From the NCBI RefSeq assembly GCF_026278245.1, contig NZ_CP111079.1:2420501-2484500 (forward strand): a stretch of DNA of 64,000 bases. The letters run 5' to 3'. The translations under genes and the position numbers were made by a program. Positions 40,271 to 47,920 of the stretch are shown in pieces; the stretch's first letter is position 1, and the number at the start of each line of letters is the position of its first letter. Origin of the DNA: Pontibacter kalidii. Lineage in GTDB: Bacteria > Bacteroidota > Bacteroidia > Cytophagales > Hymenobacteraceae. The notes beneath the pieces were generated by a model. The model was not told the DNA's origin. It saw nothing but the letters and a program-made list of their open reading frames with translations, and ran no database searches.

Positions 40271-43027
40271 ATGGCTTTAAGTTGGAACGAGATTAAGGAT
40301 AGGGCGGCACGATTCGCCAAGGAATGGGAAAAAACTGAAAAGGAAGAGGCTGATGCTAAACCCTTTCTGGTTGAGTTTTTTAACGTGTTTGGCATTAGCC
40401 ACAAGAAGGTGAGCACCTTTGAGCACCGGGTAAAGAAGCTGGACGAGAAGGACGGCTATATCGATCTGCTTTGGAAAGGAACACTGCTCATCGAAATGAA
40501 GAGCAAAGGCAAAAACCTAGACAAAGCATTTACTCAGGCCAAGGATTACCTGCATGGCCTGGAGCAACACGAGCTTCCCTCCTACATCCTGGTTTCTGAC
40601 TTTGATCACTTCCGCCTCCATGATCTGGTAGAGGGCACCACTGTTTCCTTCCAACTCAAAGACTTTGTGAAGCATGTGCAGCACTTTGGTTTCATCGCCG
40701 GTTACCAGCAGCGCAGCTACAAGGAGCAGGATCCTGTGAACATTCAGGCAGCTGAGCTAATGGGCAGGTTGCATGATAAACTCAAGGAGGTGGGATACGA
40801 AGGCCATGCACTGGAGGTATACCTGGTGCGACTACTTTTCTGTTTGTTTGCCGACGACACTACCATTTTTGACAAGGATATCTTCCGGGACTTCGTTGAT
40901 CAGCGCACGAGTGAGGACGGCAGCGATCTTGGTGCCCGCATAACTGAACTCTTCTATGTGCTCAACACACCACGGGAGAAGCGTCTAAAAAGCCTGGATG
41001 AGCAACTCAATGCTTTTCCTTATGTAAACGGTAAGCTCTTCGAAGAATTCCTGCCGCCAGCTGCTTTCGATAGCCAGATGCGCCAGATACTACTGGACTG
41101 TTGCGGATTGGACTGGGGCCGTATTTCCCCAGCTATTTTCGGATCTATGTTTCAGAGTGTGATGAACCCGAAAGAACGTCGCAACCTTGGTGCACATTAT
41201 ACCTCTGAAAAGAATATCCTGAAAGTGATTAAACCTTTGTTCCTGGATGCTTTATGGGAAGAATTTGAAGCCGTAAAGCACAACAAGAACAAGCTGCAGG
41301 ACTTCCATAAAAAACTCAGCACGCTTAAGTTCCTGGACCCTGCTTGTGGTTGCGGTAACTTCCTGGTGATAACTTACCGCGAACTGCGCCTGCTGGAGAT
41401 AGAGATCCTCCGAGCCATGAACAAGACTGGCCAGGGCTTTCTTGATGTGCGTGAGATCATCTGGCTTGACGTTGATATGATGTATGGCATCGAGTACGAG
41501 GAGTTCCCCGCTCGTATTGCCGAAGTGGCCATGTGGTTAATTGACCACCAGATGAACATGCTGATCAGTCAGGAGTTTGGTCAATACTTTGTGCGATTGC
41601 CATTAAAGAAGTCTGCTAATATTGTTCATGGTAATGCTCTGCAGCTGGAATGGGAAAGTGTTGTACCAAAGGATCAATTAACCCATATATTAGGCAACCC
41701 TCCTTTTGTAGGAGCAAAGTTTCAAAATTCTGATCAGAGAGAGGATCTTAAGTCAGTTAATAGGAATGTAGATAATGGTGGTCTATTAGACTACGTTGCC
41801 GGATGGTTTATTAAATCAGCTAGGTATATAAACAATACTCAAATCAAGGTTGGTTTTGTTTCTACTAACTCGATTTGCCAAGGTGAACAAGTTGCGCCGC
41901 TATGGAACTATATGTTCTCACAAGGGATTAAAATTCACTTTGCGTTCAGTACTTTTCCATGGGAAAGTGAAGCTAAAGGCAAAGCTGCTGTCCACGTTGT
42001 AATAGTCGGCTATGCTAATTGTGATATACCTGAGAAGAGGCTTTTTATTAGACAGAACAACTCTGATTTTCATGAGTTAAAAGTGAAAAATATAAGCCCA
42101 TACTTAGTTGAAGGCTCTGACATAACAATCGGAAACAGAAGTAAACCTTTATGTAATGTTCCTGAAATTGCAACTGGGAATAAACCAGTAGATGGCGGTA
42201 ATTATATTTTAACCGATGAAGAGAAAGTTGATTTCTTAAAAAATGAACCCAATGCTGAAAAATACATTTTACCATTTTTAGGCGCTTTTGAATTCATTAA
42301 TAACAAAAGTCGCTGGATTTTACACCTTAAGGATATTAGCCCCAGTGAGCTGAAGAGTATGCAAGAAGTTTTAAAGCGAGTTGAGGCAGTAAAACAATTT
42401 AGGTTAAAGAGCTCTAGTCTTCCGACAATTAAACTGGCGGTTACACCCACTAGATTTCATACAGAAAACATGCCTTCTACAAATTTCTTAGTAATTCCTC
42501 AAGTATCATCTGAAAGAAGGCTTTACATCCCTATTGGATTTCTGAAACCTCGGGTCGTGTGTAGTGATAAGCTAAGAATAATGCCTAATGCTACATTATT
42601 TCACTTTGGCGTTTTAACCTCGAAGATGCACATGGATTGGATGAGATTGACCACCGGCAGACTAAAATCTGATTATCAATACTCTGTATTAACTGTTTAC
42701 AACAACTTCCCTTGGCCAGAAAACCCAAGTGATAAAAACATTAAAGCCGTTGAAGTTGCAGCCCAAAAGATATTAGATGCTCGGGAGTTATTTCCAGACA
42801 GTTCACTGGCGGATTTATATGATCCATTAACCATGCCACCGCAGCTAGTGAAGGCCCACCAGGATCTAGATCGCGCTGTGGATCTATGCTACCGGCCACA
42901 GCCATTTGTATCAGAAGCCAAGCGCATGGAGTTCCTATTTGAGTTGTATGAGAAGTATACGGCTGGCTTGTTTGCCAAAGAAAAGCCTAAGAAGAGCAAA
43001 GCCAAGAAGGCTCCAGCTGATGTATAG
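40271..43027 (+). CDS. Type IIG/IIL restriction-methylation enzyme (MmeI-like)
   Basis: The 918-aa single polypeptide joins a PD-(D/E)XK nuclease (Asp65, Glu75-x-Lys77 in DGYIDLLWKG...IEMKSKGK) to an N6-adenine methyltransferase: SAM motif FLDPACGCGNFL (Asp356) and NPPF at 476-479. The C-terminal 350 residues contain the target-recognition domain. Such enzymes methylate one strand of their site and cut unmodified DNA about 20 bp away. The C-terminal tail is Lys-rich (KPKKSKAKKAPA). It lies on the plus strand as cargo, divergent from the HEPN-like gene, and AT-richness rises in the recognition region, suggesting exchange there. Confidence 0.88.
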   Translation: MALSWNEIKDRAARFAKEWEKTEKEEADAKPFLVEFFNVFGISHKKVSTFEHRVKKLDEKDGYIDLLWKGTLLIEMKSKGKNLDKAFTQAKDYLHGLEQHELPSYILVSDFDHFRLHDLVEGTTVSFQLKDFVKHVQHFGFIAGYQQRSYKEQDPVNIQAAELMGRLHDKLKEVGYEGHALEVYLVRLLFCLFADDTTIFDKDIFRDFVDQRTSEDGSDLGARITELFYVLNTPREKRLKSLDEQLNAFPYVNGKLFEEFLPPAAFDSQMRQILLDCCGLDWGRISPAIFGSMFQSVMNPKERRNLGAHYTSEKNILKVIKPLFLDALWEEFEAVKHNKNKLQDFHKKLSTLKFLDPACGCGNFLVITYRELRLLEIEILRAMNKTGQGFLDVREIIWLDVDMMYGIEYEEFPARIAEVAMWLIDHQMNMLISQEFGQYFVRLPLKKSANIVHGNALQLEWESVVPKDQLTHILGNPPFVGAKFQNSDQREDLKSVNRNVDNGGLLDYVAGWFIKSARYINNTQIKVGFVSTNSICQGEQVAPLWNYMFSQGIKIHFAFSTFPWESEAKGKAAVHVVIVGYANCDIPEKRLFIRQNNSDFHELKVKNISPYLVEGSDITIGNRSKPLCNVPEIATGNKPVDGGNYILTDEEKVDFLKNEPNAEKYILPFLGAFEFINNKSRWILHLKDISPSELKSMQEVLKRVEAVKQFRLKSSSLPTIKLAVTPTRFHTENMPSTNFLVIPQVSSERRLYIPIGFLKPRVVCSDKLRIMPNATLFHFGVLTSKMHMDWMRLTTGRLKSDYQYSVLTVYNNFPWPENPSDKNIKAVEVAAQKILDARELFPDSSLADLYDPLTMPPQLVKAHQDLDRAVDLCYRPQPFVSEAKRMEFLFELYEKYTAGLFAKEKPKKSKAKKAPADV

Positions 43028-43041
43028 TGCGGTAGCCTAAC

Positions 43042-43072
43042 TTGAAAAAAGGAGAGCAGATCAGTATATTTG
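43042..43072 (+). promoter_or_regulatory. Strong promoter of the sRNA-like unit
   Basis: TTG (43042-43044), a 20-nt spacer, and TATATTTG (43065-43072) match the Bacteroidota -33/-7 consensus fully. Only 14 nt separate it from the restriction-enzyme stop codon. Confidence 0.75.
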
Positions 43073-43078
43073 AAATGA

Positions 43079-43185
43079 AACCGTTGTGGTCCGAGTGAGA
43101 CTAATCATTTCGACGAGGGTAGCTGCAGCGATTTTAGAAGGAGAGGCTACTGTCTTAACAGACAAAGCCTCTCCTTCGTGTTTTG
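43079..43185 (+). ncRNA. Candidate small RNA, about 105 nt
   Basis: Between the perfect promoter (43042-43072) and a strong terminator (43137-43185) lies about 60 nt with no reading frame beyond a few codons. The transcript would begin near 43079 and end near 43185 in a T-rich run. No RNA family is recognised. It is on the opposite strand to, and ends 8 bp before, the first replication-region gene, so a role near phage replication or in control of the restriction enzyme is possible. Confidence 0.6.
43137..43185 (+). terminator. Intrinsic terminator of the sRNA-like unit
   Basis: GAAGGAGAGGCT (43137-43148) pairs perfectly with AGCCTCTCCTTC (43166-43177), with an extra inner TGTC/GACA pair in the loop, followed by GTGTTTTG. 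Confidence 0.85.
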
Positions 43186-43192
43186 TAAAAGA

Positions 43193-43375
43193 TTACCGCC
43201 AAAAACTCATTTGATTCTTATGCTCGTCGCTGATCAACCGGTCGACGGTTGCCTCTTTGGCTTTGGAGAGCTTGAGCTGCTCGATGGTGCGGCCCTGGGT
43301 GAAGTAGGCAAGCTGGGCTGCTCTCATTTCTTTAACCGCCTGCTTTAGTTGATTGTATTTTTGCCAATCCGTCAT
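43193..43375 (-). CDS. Small helical phage protein, 60 aa
   Basis: A 60-aa, Lys/Gln-rich helical protein (MTDWQKYNQLKQAVKEMRAAQL). Its ATG overlaps the stop of the tiny membrane gene upstream (ATGA), so it is translated in the early operon. No function known; it is the last gene of that operon. Confidence 0.55.
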   Translation of the reverse strand: MTDWQKYNQLKQAVKEMRAAQLAYFTQGRTIEQLKLSKAKEATVDRLISDEHKNQMSFWR

Positions 43376-43455
43376 TGCTGCACCTCACTTTCCTTAAAAG
43401 TCACCGCCATCATAAGCAGGAAACACAAGAAGGGAATGAACACGAACCACATCAT
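43372..43455 (-). CDS. Tiny membrane protein, 27 aa
   Basis: MMWFVFIPFLCFLLMMAVTF followed by KESEVQQ: one transmembrane helix and a charged tail. The frame is too short for ordinary gene calling, but its start overlaps the upstream stop and its stop overlaps the next start, both as ATGA, which is hard to explain unless it is translated. Possible roles include superinfection exclusion or membrane anchoring of replication. None is shown. Confidence 0.65.
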   Translation of the reverse strand: MMWFVFIPFLCFLLMMAVTFKESEVQQ

Positions 43456-43850
43456 GACTGACATCCTTTCGGCTTATTGTTGGAGCGAGAGAAAATCTTC
43501 TCATTCTCATCCCAGGCCAGCTGCTTTTGTTCATCCCAGTAGCTGTCATGGCCATACTCCATTTCAATTAACTCATCGATCCAGTACTTAACCGAACGCA
43601 TGGAAAAGAGCATTGCTGTGGGGCTATTATGCCCATGCTGAATGTTCTCTCTGATCCAGTGCCGCAGATGGACTATCCTTTCAAAAGTGATCTGGTGCGG
43701 GTACCACCTTTTGGCGAGGCTGACTGCGTCATAGATGTAAGAGTCGTAATTCCAGGCTTGGTATACTTCGCCGCAGATCAGGAGCTGGTGGCCCTCATCT
43801 GTCTTGGTGATCACCTGGGCGAAGTCAGTGAGTTTTTCTATCGCGATCAT
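43452..43850 (-). CDS. Unknown early phage protein, 132 aa
   Basis: An aromatic-rich acidic protein (WYPHQITFERIVHLRHWIREN, YWDEQKQLAWDENEK). No domain is recognised. Starts 2 bp after the preceding gene and is followed by the tiny membrane gene (4-bp overlap). Member of the replication-region operon. Confidence 0.55.
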   Translation of the reverse strand: MIAIEKLTDFAQVITKTDEGHQLLICGEVYQAWNYDSYIYDAVSLAKRWYPHQITFERIVHLRHWIRENIQHGHNSPTAMLFSMRSVKYWIDELIEMEYGHDSYWDEQKQLAWDENEKIFSRSNNKPKGCQS

Positions 43851-43852
43851 CT

Positions 43853-44080
43853 CTATGCCTCCTTTCCAAAGTAGTACTCTGAGAAGGCCTTAGCCTGGTT
43901 CATAGTCTGGCAAGAGCTGTTTACCGTTTGGTCTTTACTGTAGTCCTTAACCGTATAGCCAACTATCCTATTGGTGCCATCTGCATACAGGGCAGTTATT
44001 TCTCCTTTTGGCTTCTCGTTGATCGACACTACCTGCCTGTGGGTGGTGCCTTGGAATGAAATTGCTGGGGATACATTCAT
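43853..44080 (-). CDS. Unknown early phage protein, 75 aa
   Basis: A small beta-rich protein with GTTHRQVVSINEKPKGEITALYADG. It overlaps the previous gene by 4 bp (ATGA). No family is recognised. Confidence 0.5.
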   Translation of the reverse strand: MNVSPAISFQGTTHRQVVSINEKPKGEITALYADGTNRIVGYTVKDYSKDQTVNSSCQTMNQAKAFSEYYFGKEA

Positions 44081-44445
44081 TGTTTTAGGGATTTAAGGTT
44101 TAACTCAATATTGTCTTCAAAATTCAAGGCTTTCTGCTGGATCTTGCCCAGGATCATCTGCAGAAAGTGATCCTGCTTGGTATTGCGGATGCAGTGGTGA
44201 ATGGCCAGCAGCTCTTGGGGAGCGAAGCTGAAAGTGAACTGAAGTGATTTGTGGTGCTGCTCCTTCAGGTACTTGGTGTGCAAGCGGCCGGCCACTCTCC
44301 GGAGCGGATCGGCCGAGAGAAACTCAGCCAAGCTCACTTTGCTGTCGCTCCGGAGTGGCTTGAAGATGTGCGCACTGATGGCATTGTAGAGCGCCAGGAT
44401 CTCCAGCCGGTTTGTCGTGATCTGTTGCCTGAATATAAGTGCCAT
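44077..44445 (-). CDS. Unknown early phage protein, 122 aa
   Basis: Helical, basic protein with LQFTFSFAPQELLAIHHCIRN in the middle and a hydrophobic-polar C-terminus. It overlaps the next gene by 4 bp. No domain recognised. Confidence 0.5.
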   Translation of the reverse strand: MALIFRQQITTNRLEILALYNAISAHIFKPLRSDSKVSLAEFLSADPLRRVAGRLHTKYLKEQHHKSLQFTFSFAPQELLAIHHCIRNTKQDHFLQMILGKIQQKALNFEDNIELNLKSLKQ

Positions 44446-44447
44446 AC

Positions 44448-44723
44448 TCAGCTCCAGCTTCCGTTTTTGTAGCGCAGCACCTCCTGATCAGTGGTGTTGT
44501 CGTAGATGATGGCCGTCTGCACGTTGTCGTGCCAGTTCTCAATCATCTTCTTCAGGCGGTTAACACCCAGGGTTCGGTTGGGTACCATCTGCGTCCGGGA
44601 CTTGTCTCTCGAGAAGAACTTCCTGGAGTTGCCGTCGATAAAGTAGACGATGGCTTTGCTCAATGCCTGGGTGGCGAAATTCTGACCGGCATTGCTGCGG
44701 GTTTGTGTACTGTTGTTACTCAT
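44448..44723 (-). CDS. Unknown early phage protein, 91 aa
   Basis: Ser/Thr/Asn-rich N-terminus followed by a basic RDKSRTQMVPNRTLGVNRLKK region and a mixed C-terminus ending YKNGSWS. It could bind nucleic acid, but this is not shown. Two bp gap to the next gene. Confidence 0.5.
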   Translation of the reverse strand: MSNNSTQTRSNAGQNFATQALSKAIVYFIDGNSRKFFSRDKSRTQMVPNRTLGVNRLKKMIENWHDNVQTAIIYDNTTDQEVLRYKNGSWS

Positions 44724-44734
44724 GGGGATTTTAT

Positions 44735-46030
44735 TTAGGATTTAGTAATGGCGTGTTGGGCGTAAAATTTATCCAGGGCAGCTTTGCCCAGGCGTTTTAT
44801 CCTGGCTTCCTGGAAGCGGAACATCTCCAGCGGGGTCTTGCGCTGCAGCTCCTCGCGCAGCTTGCCCTGCTTGTGCAACCTGATCTCGTTGGCGGCACGT
44901 CTGAGCGCATCGTTTACCTTCTGCTGGCGTTTCCATACCTGCTGCTTGGTATACCACTCGTGGGTGCCCTCAAAACCTCGGGTGTTTTCGTGATCAAAGT
45001 AGCCAGTGCCAGGCCTGAATTCGGCGTATGGCAGCGGTGGGTGCTTGCCCGGATGGTTTTCGTAGTAGTTGGCGGCCAGCTTGAGTCGTTCAATAGCCTG
45101 GAGGTGGTAGAGCTCCCAGTCCTTTTCTGACAATTGCGCTTTGAATCCTCGGTAAACTCCGTAGAAAATGGCGTTTTTGGCCATTTTGTGGTGCCACTCC
45201 GTCCAGTCGGCAGTTGGATAGAGCAGCTTGGAGGCGATGGCCCAAAAGTTCTCGACATAGGCTTTGAAAACGGCCATTTGTGCGTCTTTCTCGGTCCGCG
45301 CCGCGCTCCCAGCCTCCGTAGCCTGTCTTTTGGCAGCTAGTGGCCTGGCAGGTGCCTTCTCAGTGGTTTTGAGCGTCTGTAGCAGCCCTGTGTCGCTGGT
45401 AAAAGTGTCGCCGGTGTAGCCTGCTTCGCCTTCGCCGCCAGGCAAGGCACTCTGTTGCGTAGCAACTCCGCCTTTATCCACATGCGTTATTTCTTTTTCT
45501 TTAGTCTCTGGTGTTTCTAGTTGTTTAATATGCGGAAGATTCTTGTTTTGAGGGAGGATTTGGGCGGTTTGGGCGGTGTTTTTTGAATTTTCGGTCTGCC
45601 CTGGCCAAAGGATCGCGGGGTTTATCCACAGCTCGAAATTGGCGCGTGTGCCTCGGAAGTTGTACTCCGATATAAAACCCACTCCCGGACGCTTCAGCAC
45701 GCTGATATGCGACCTGACGGTGCGATCTGAGGTTTGCAGGATGCGGCCAAGCTCCACGCTGTTGGTGGCCAGGCTCGGCGCCTCGTCCTGCACCAGCTCC
45801 AGCTTACGGGCCTCGTTGAAAGACTTAATGTATTGCAGGATCAGCTTCTCGCCGGTCTCGATCACGCTCTTGGAAATGATGCCCTTCCGGATGAACACCG
45901 TCTTCTGGGTACCGTTGGCATAGGTGCGCACCACTGGGTGCAGCGGCAGGCTCTTGTTGTACTTGTCGGCAATTTTCCACCAGGCGGCAAGTGCTGCGGC
46001 CTGATTGATGTTTTTTGCGTAATCTATCAT
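44735..46030 (-). CDS. Putative phage replication protein with winged-helix region
   Basis: A 431-aa protein with a winged helix-turn-helix (SVELGRILQTSDRTVRSHISVLKRPG, about 90-125), a long Glu/Ala/Thr-rich linker (about 175-240), and a Lys/Arg/Trp-rich C-terminal region. Similarly arranged proteins in Bacteroidota prophages are thought to start replication (O-like). There is no polymerase, helicase or primase motif. It is the largest gene of the early operon and lies centrally in it. Confidence 0.55.
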   Translation of the reverse strand: MIDYAKNINQAAALAAWWKIADKYNKSLPLHPVVRTYANGTQKTVFIRKGIISKSVIETGEKLILQYIKSFNEARKLELVQDEAPSLATNSVELGRILQTSDRTVRSHISVLKRPGVGFISEYNFRGTRANFELWINPAILWPGQTENSKNTAQTAQILPQNKNLPHIKQLETPETKEKEITHVDKGGVATQQSALPGGEGEAGYTGDTFTSDTGLLQTLKTTEKAPARPLAAKRQATEAGSAARTEKDAQMAVFKAYVENFWAIASKLLYPTADWTEWHHKMAKNAIFYGVYRGFKAQLSEKDWELYHLQAIERLKLAANYYENHPGKHPPLPYAEFRPGTGYFDHENTRGFEGTHEWYTKQQVWKRQQKVNDALRRAANEIRLHKQGKLREELQRKTPLEMFRFQEARIKRLGKAALDKFYAQHAITKS

Positions 46031-46125
46031 GTTGCAAACATTAGTTGTAGGTTGCAGGGCCGGAGGGCTAAGGCGGTGTGTCGACCGCCATGCTGTTTCC
46101 GGCCCCTGTAGCAGACCCTGTATTC

Positions 46126-46353
46126 TTAAAATAGCGTAGCTAGTGACTCCCGCAGCTGGTGATCCGGAAAGAGCAGGTGAATTGCCTGTTGCTTACTGGA
46201 AATAGTGACCAGTATACCGCTTGCACGGCGCTCCAACTCAGTCCACTCCTCCATAGATTTGGCTCCGAGCTGCTTTTCGCGTGTTTCCAGAAATTCTTCT
46301 CTGAGGGCTTTGATGTCTGACTCCAGCACCCTCTTCTTGTCGTGAGAGGTCAT
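46126..46353 (-). CDS. Small early phage protein, 75 aa
   Basis: Start ATG 46353 (MTSHDKKRVLESDIKALREEF), giving a helical coil with basic and acidic stripes. It overlaps the next upstream gene's stop by 4 bp (ATGA); a longer frame from 46410 is not needed. No known function. Confidence 0.5.
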   Translation of the reverse strand: MTSHDKKRVLESDIKALREEFLETREKQLGAKSMEEWTELERRASGILVTISSKQQAIHLLFPDHQLRESLATLF

Positions 46354-46580
46354 GCGGCTGAGACGGTTCGTTTGATGATCTGATTGCTTTCGATTTCGTG
46401 GTTGATCCACCTGATGTCGAAGTCGAGGTTGGTTTGAATCTCTTCCAGTTCCTGGGCGGTGACCTCACCTAATTGGTGGCGCATTTCTACTTCGTGGCGC
46501 TCGACCTGGTAGCAGTGCAGTATGCTCTTCCAGAGCCGCAGGTTGCTTTCTGCTTGTGCAATAGTGGGGACTAAAGGCAT
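46350..46580 (-). CDS. Small early phage protein, 76 aa
   Basis: A helical protein (LRLWKSILHCYQVERHEVEMRHQ) with an acidic C-terminal half. Coupled by a 4-bp overlap to the next gene. Not recognised. Confidence 0.5.
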   Translation of the reverse strand: MPLVPTIAQAESNLRLWKSILHCYQVERHEVEMRHQLGEVTAQELEEIQTNLDFDIRWINHEIESNQIIKRTVSAA

Positions 46581-46592
46581 ATTGTATTGGGT

Positions 46593-46919
46593 TTAGCGTG
46601 ACATATTGAATCTTGAGGCAATGTCGTGCGGATCCTTAAGCACTTTCATAAAGGGCTTTATGTTCGGCACGTCATTGCAGAGCTGCTCCACGGTCTTGCC
46701 CAGGCGCTTGGCGATGTGCACCAGTTTCACACCAGGTATGTCGGTGTTGCTGCCTTTGGGTAGGTTGATCCATTTGCGGAAGGTGGCCTGCGATATACCC
46801 AGCTCCATCGGCAGGGCCATCTGCGTGTGCGTGTCCACCTCCACGGGTAATTCGCGCAGCGCTTCAATGATCAGGTACTTTCTTCGGTCTTGGCTCAGTG
46901 CTTTCATCTCCAAATTCAC
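46593..46919 (-). CDS. Helix-turn-helix regulator of the early region
   Basis: The 108-aa product has a helix-turn-helix pattern (LGISQATFRKWINLPKG, about 42-58) and a preceding helix; the C-terminus is basic (PFMKVLKDPHDIASRFNMSR). It may be a regulator of replication or lysis-lysogeny. ATG 46907 is an alternative start. Upstream of it lies GTACAAGTA, similar to the half-site of the immunity palindrome (47249-47260), hinting at common control. Confidence 0.6.
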   Translation of the reverse strand: MNLEMKALSQDRRKYLIIEALRELPVEVDTHTQMALPMELGISQATFRKWINLPKGSNTDIPGVKLVHIAKRLGKTVEQLCNDVPNIKPFMKVLKDPHDIASRFNMSR

Positions 46920-46986
46920 GTTGGGAGCCCGTAGGGCATTAATGAAAATATACTTGTACTATATATAACTTTTGGTATGATTCTGG

Positions 46987-47229
46987 TTAGGCTACATCCT
47001 TAGAAGGCGTATCCCCATGTTCGGTGTCCTCACTGGAGGCCATCAGCAGCTTTCTGCTATCAATAAGCCTCTCGGCAGCGGCCCTTGCCTTCCTGCCCAT
47101 AGGAGTATCGGGGTTACGCTTCCCTAAAAAGATTGCGTCCACGGTATTCTTCTTCACTCCGCTGATATCAGCTATAAGCGCGAGGTCTCCCCAACGCATT
47201 TCTTTTTTAAGATCTTCTACATTTTTCAT
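46987..47229 (-). CDS. Cro-like regulator (minus side of the immunity switch)
   Basis: From ATG 47229-47227 the protein has 80 aa with a helix-turn-helix (WGDLALIADISGVKKNTVDAIF) followed by a basic turn. A longer ORF beginning at 47310 would overlap the operator region and is rejected. It is divergent from the XRE-type repressor gene at 47349, as in CI/Cro switches. Confidence 0.65.
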   Translation of the reverse strand: MKNVEDLKKEMRWGDLALIADISGVKKNTVDAIFLGKRNPDTPMGRKARAAAERLIDSRKLLMASSEDTEHGDTPSKDVA

Positions 47230-47248
47230 ACTTTGTGGCTGTCTTATG

Positions 47249-47310
47249 GTACAAGTGTACGATAGTTCAGAAACATAGTCAAATGTTACTGTAAATATTT
47301 TCTGTAACAT
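47249..47310. promoter_or_regulatory. Immunity operators between repressor and Cro-like genes
   Basis: Two palindromes: GTACAAGTGTAC (47249-47260) and ATGTTAC (47283-47289) with GTAACAT (47304-47310). Both lie in the 119-bp gap between two divergent HTH genes. They are good candidates for repressor and Cro sites; the binding protein of each is unknown. Confidence 0.6.
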
Positions 47311-47348
47311 ATTATAATGTACTGATTGTCAGGCACAAAAATTTTTAT

Positions 47349-47735
47349 ATGATAGGCCAGAAAATTAAAAAAGCGATTGAAAAATCAGACTACAGCCCTG
47401 ATCAAGTAGCTGCGCACGCAGACATGAGCGTAGCGAATCTTTATAAAATTTATAAGCGAGATTCAATTGAGAGCCGGTACCTGGTGAAGATTGCGCAGAT
47501 ATTAGAATTGCCCTACAGCTACTTCCTGGATGAGGACGCGGAACTATCGCAAAGCGCCAGCGGCAGCAATATCCAGCAGGCGACCAAAGTAGGCCAGAAC
47601 CACCAGAGCATTAATGTGGGCATGAGCGCGGCGGATTGTGTGCAGAAGCTGGAGGCGCTCCAGGAGAAGTATGCACTGCTGGAGAAAGTGGTGGATGAGA
47701 AGGAAAGGACGATTAAGATTCTGTTGAAGGAGTAG
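47349..47735 (+). CDS. XRE-family repressor of the prophage (CI-like)
   Basis: The 128-aa protein opens with an HTH of the XRE type (IKKAIEKSDYSPDQVAAHADMSVANLYKIYK, about 5-35) and ends in a coiled coil (VQKLEALQEKYALLEKVVDEKERTIKILLKE) that could mediate dimer formation. It has no visible protease domain, so release from repression would not depend on RecA-type autocleavage. It diverges from the Cro-like gene, the usual place for a prophage maintenance repressor. Confidence 0.72.
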   Translation: MIGQKIKKAIEKSDYSPDQVAAHADMSVANLYKIYKRDSIESRYLVKIAQILELPYSYFLDEDAELSQSASGSNIQQATKVGQNHQSINVGMSAADCVQKLEALQEKYALLEKVVDEKERTIKILLKE

Positions 47736-47886
47736 TTTAGGATGACCTATTCCAGAAAAAGAAATTATTATAAAAATAAAACCACTAAATATACCTTTAG
47801 ATGATAAATGCTACTTAGTTGGAACAAAACAAATTTGAACTATGCAGTATTTGATTGACTGGATACGTATGTCCATATAGCTTCAC

Positions 47887-47894
47887 TATATTTG
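47887..47894 (+). promoter_or_regulatory. -7 box TATATTTG of the Dam-ParB-nuclease operon
   Basis: A perfect -7 octamer 26 nt upstream of the chosen TTG start (47921). Transcripts would begin near 47901, so the longer TTG start at 47855 cannot be used, which supports the shorter methyltransferase. Confidence 0.65.
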
Positions 47895-47920
47895 CTTTTA
47901 TTATTTTAAAAGACAAAAGA

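Noticed and set aside
43075-43098. Seven-codon reading frame (MKPLWSE) just after the sRNA promoter
   Set aside because: Its ATG is only 3 nt from the -7 box, so it would precede or coincide with the transcript start; no ribosome-binding context.
47855-47920. 22-codon N-terminal extension of the Dam-family enzyme (TTG at 47855)
   Set aside because: The -7 box at 47887-47894 lies inside the extension and the family normally starts close to the PGGK motif.
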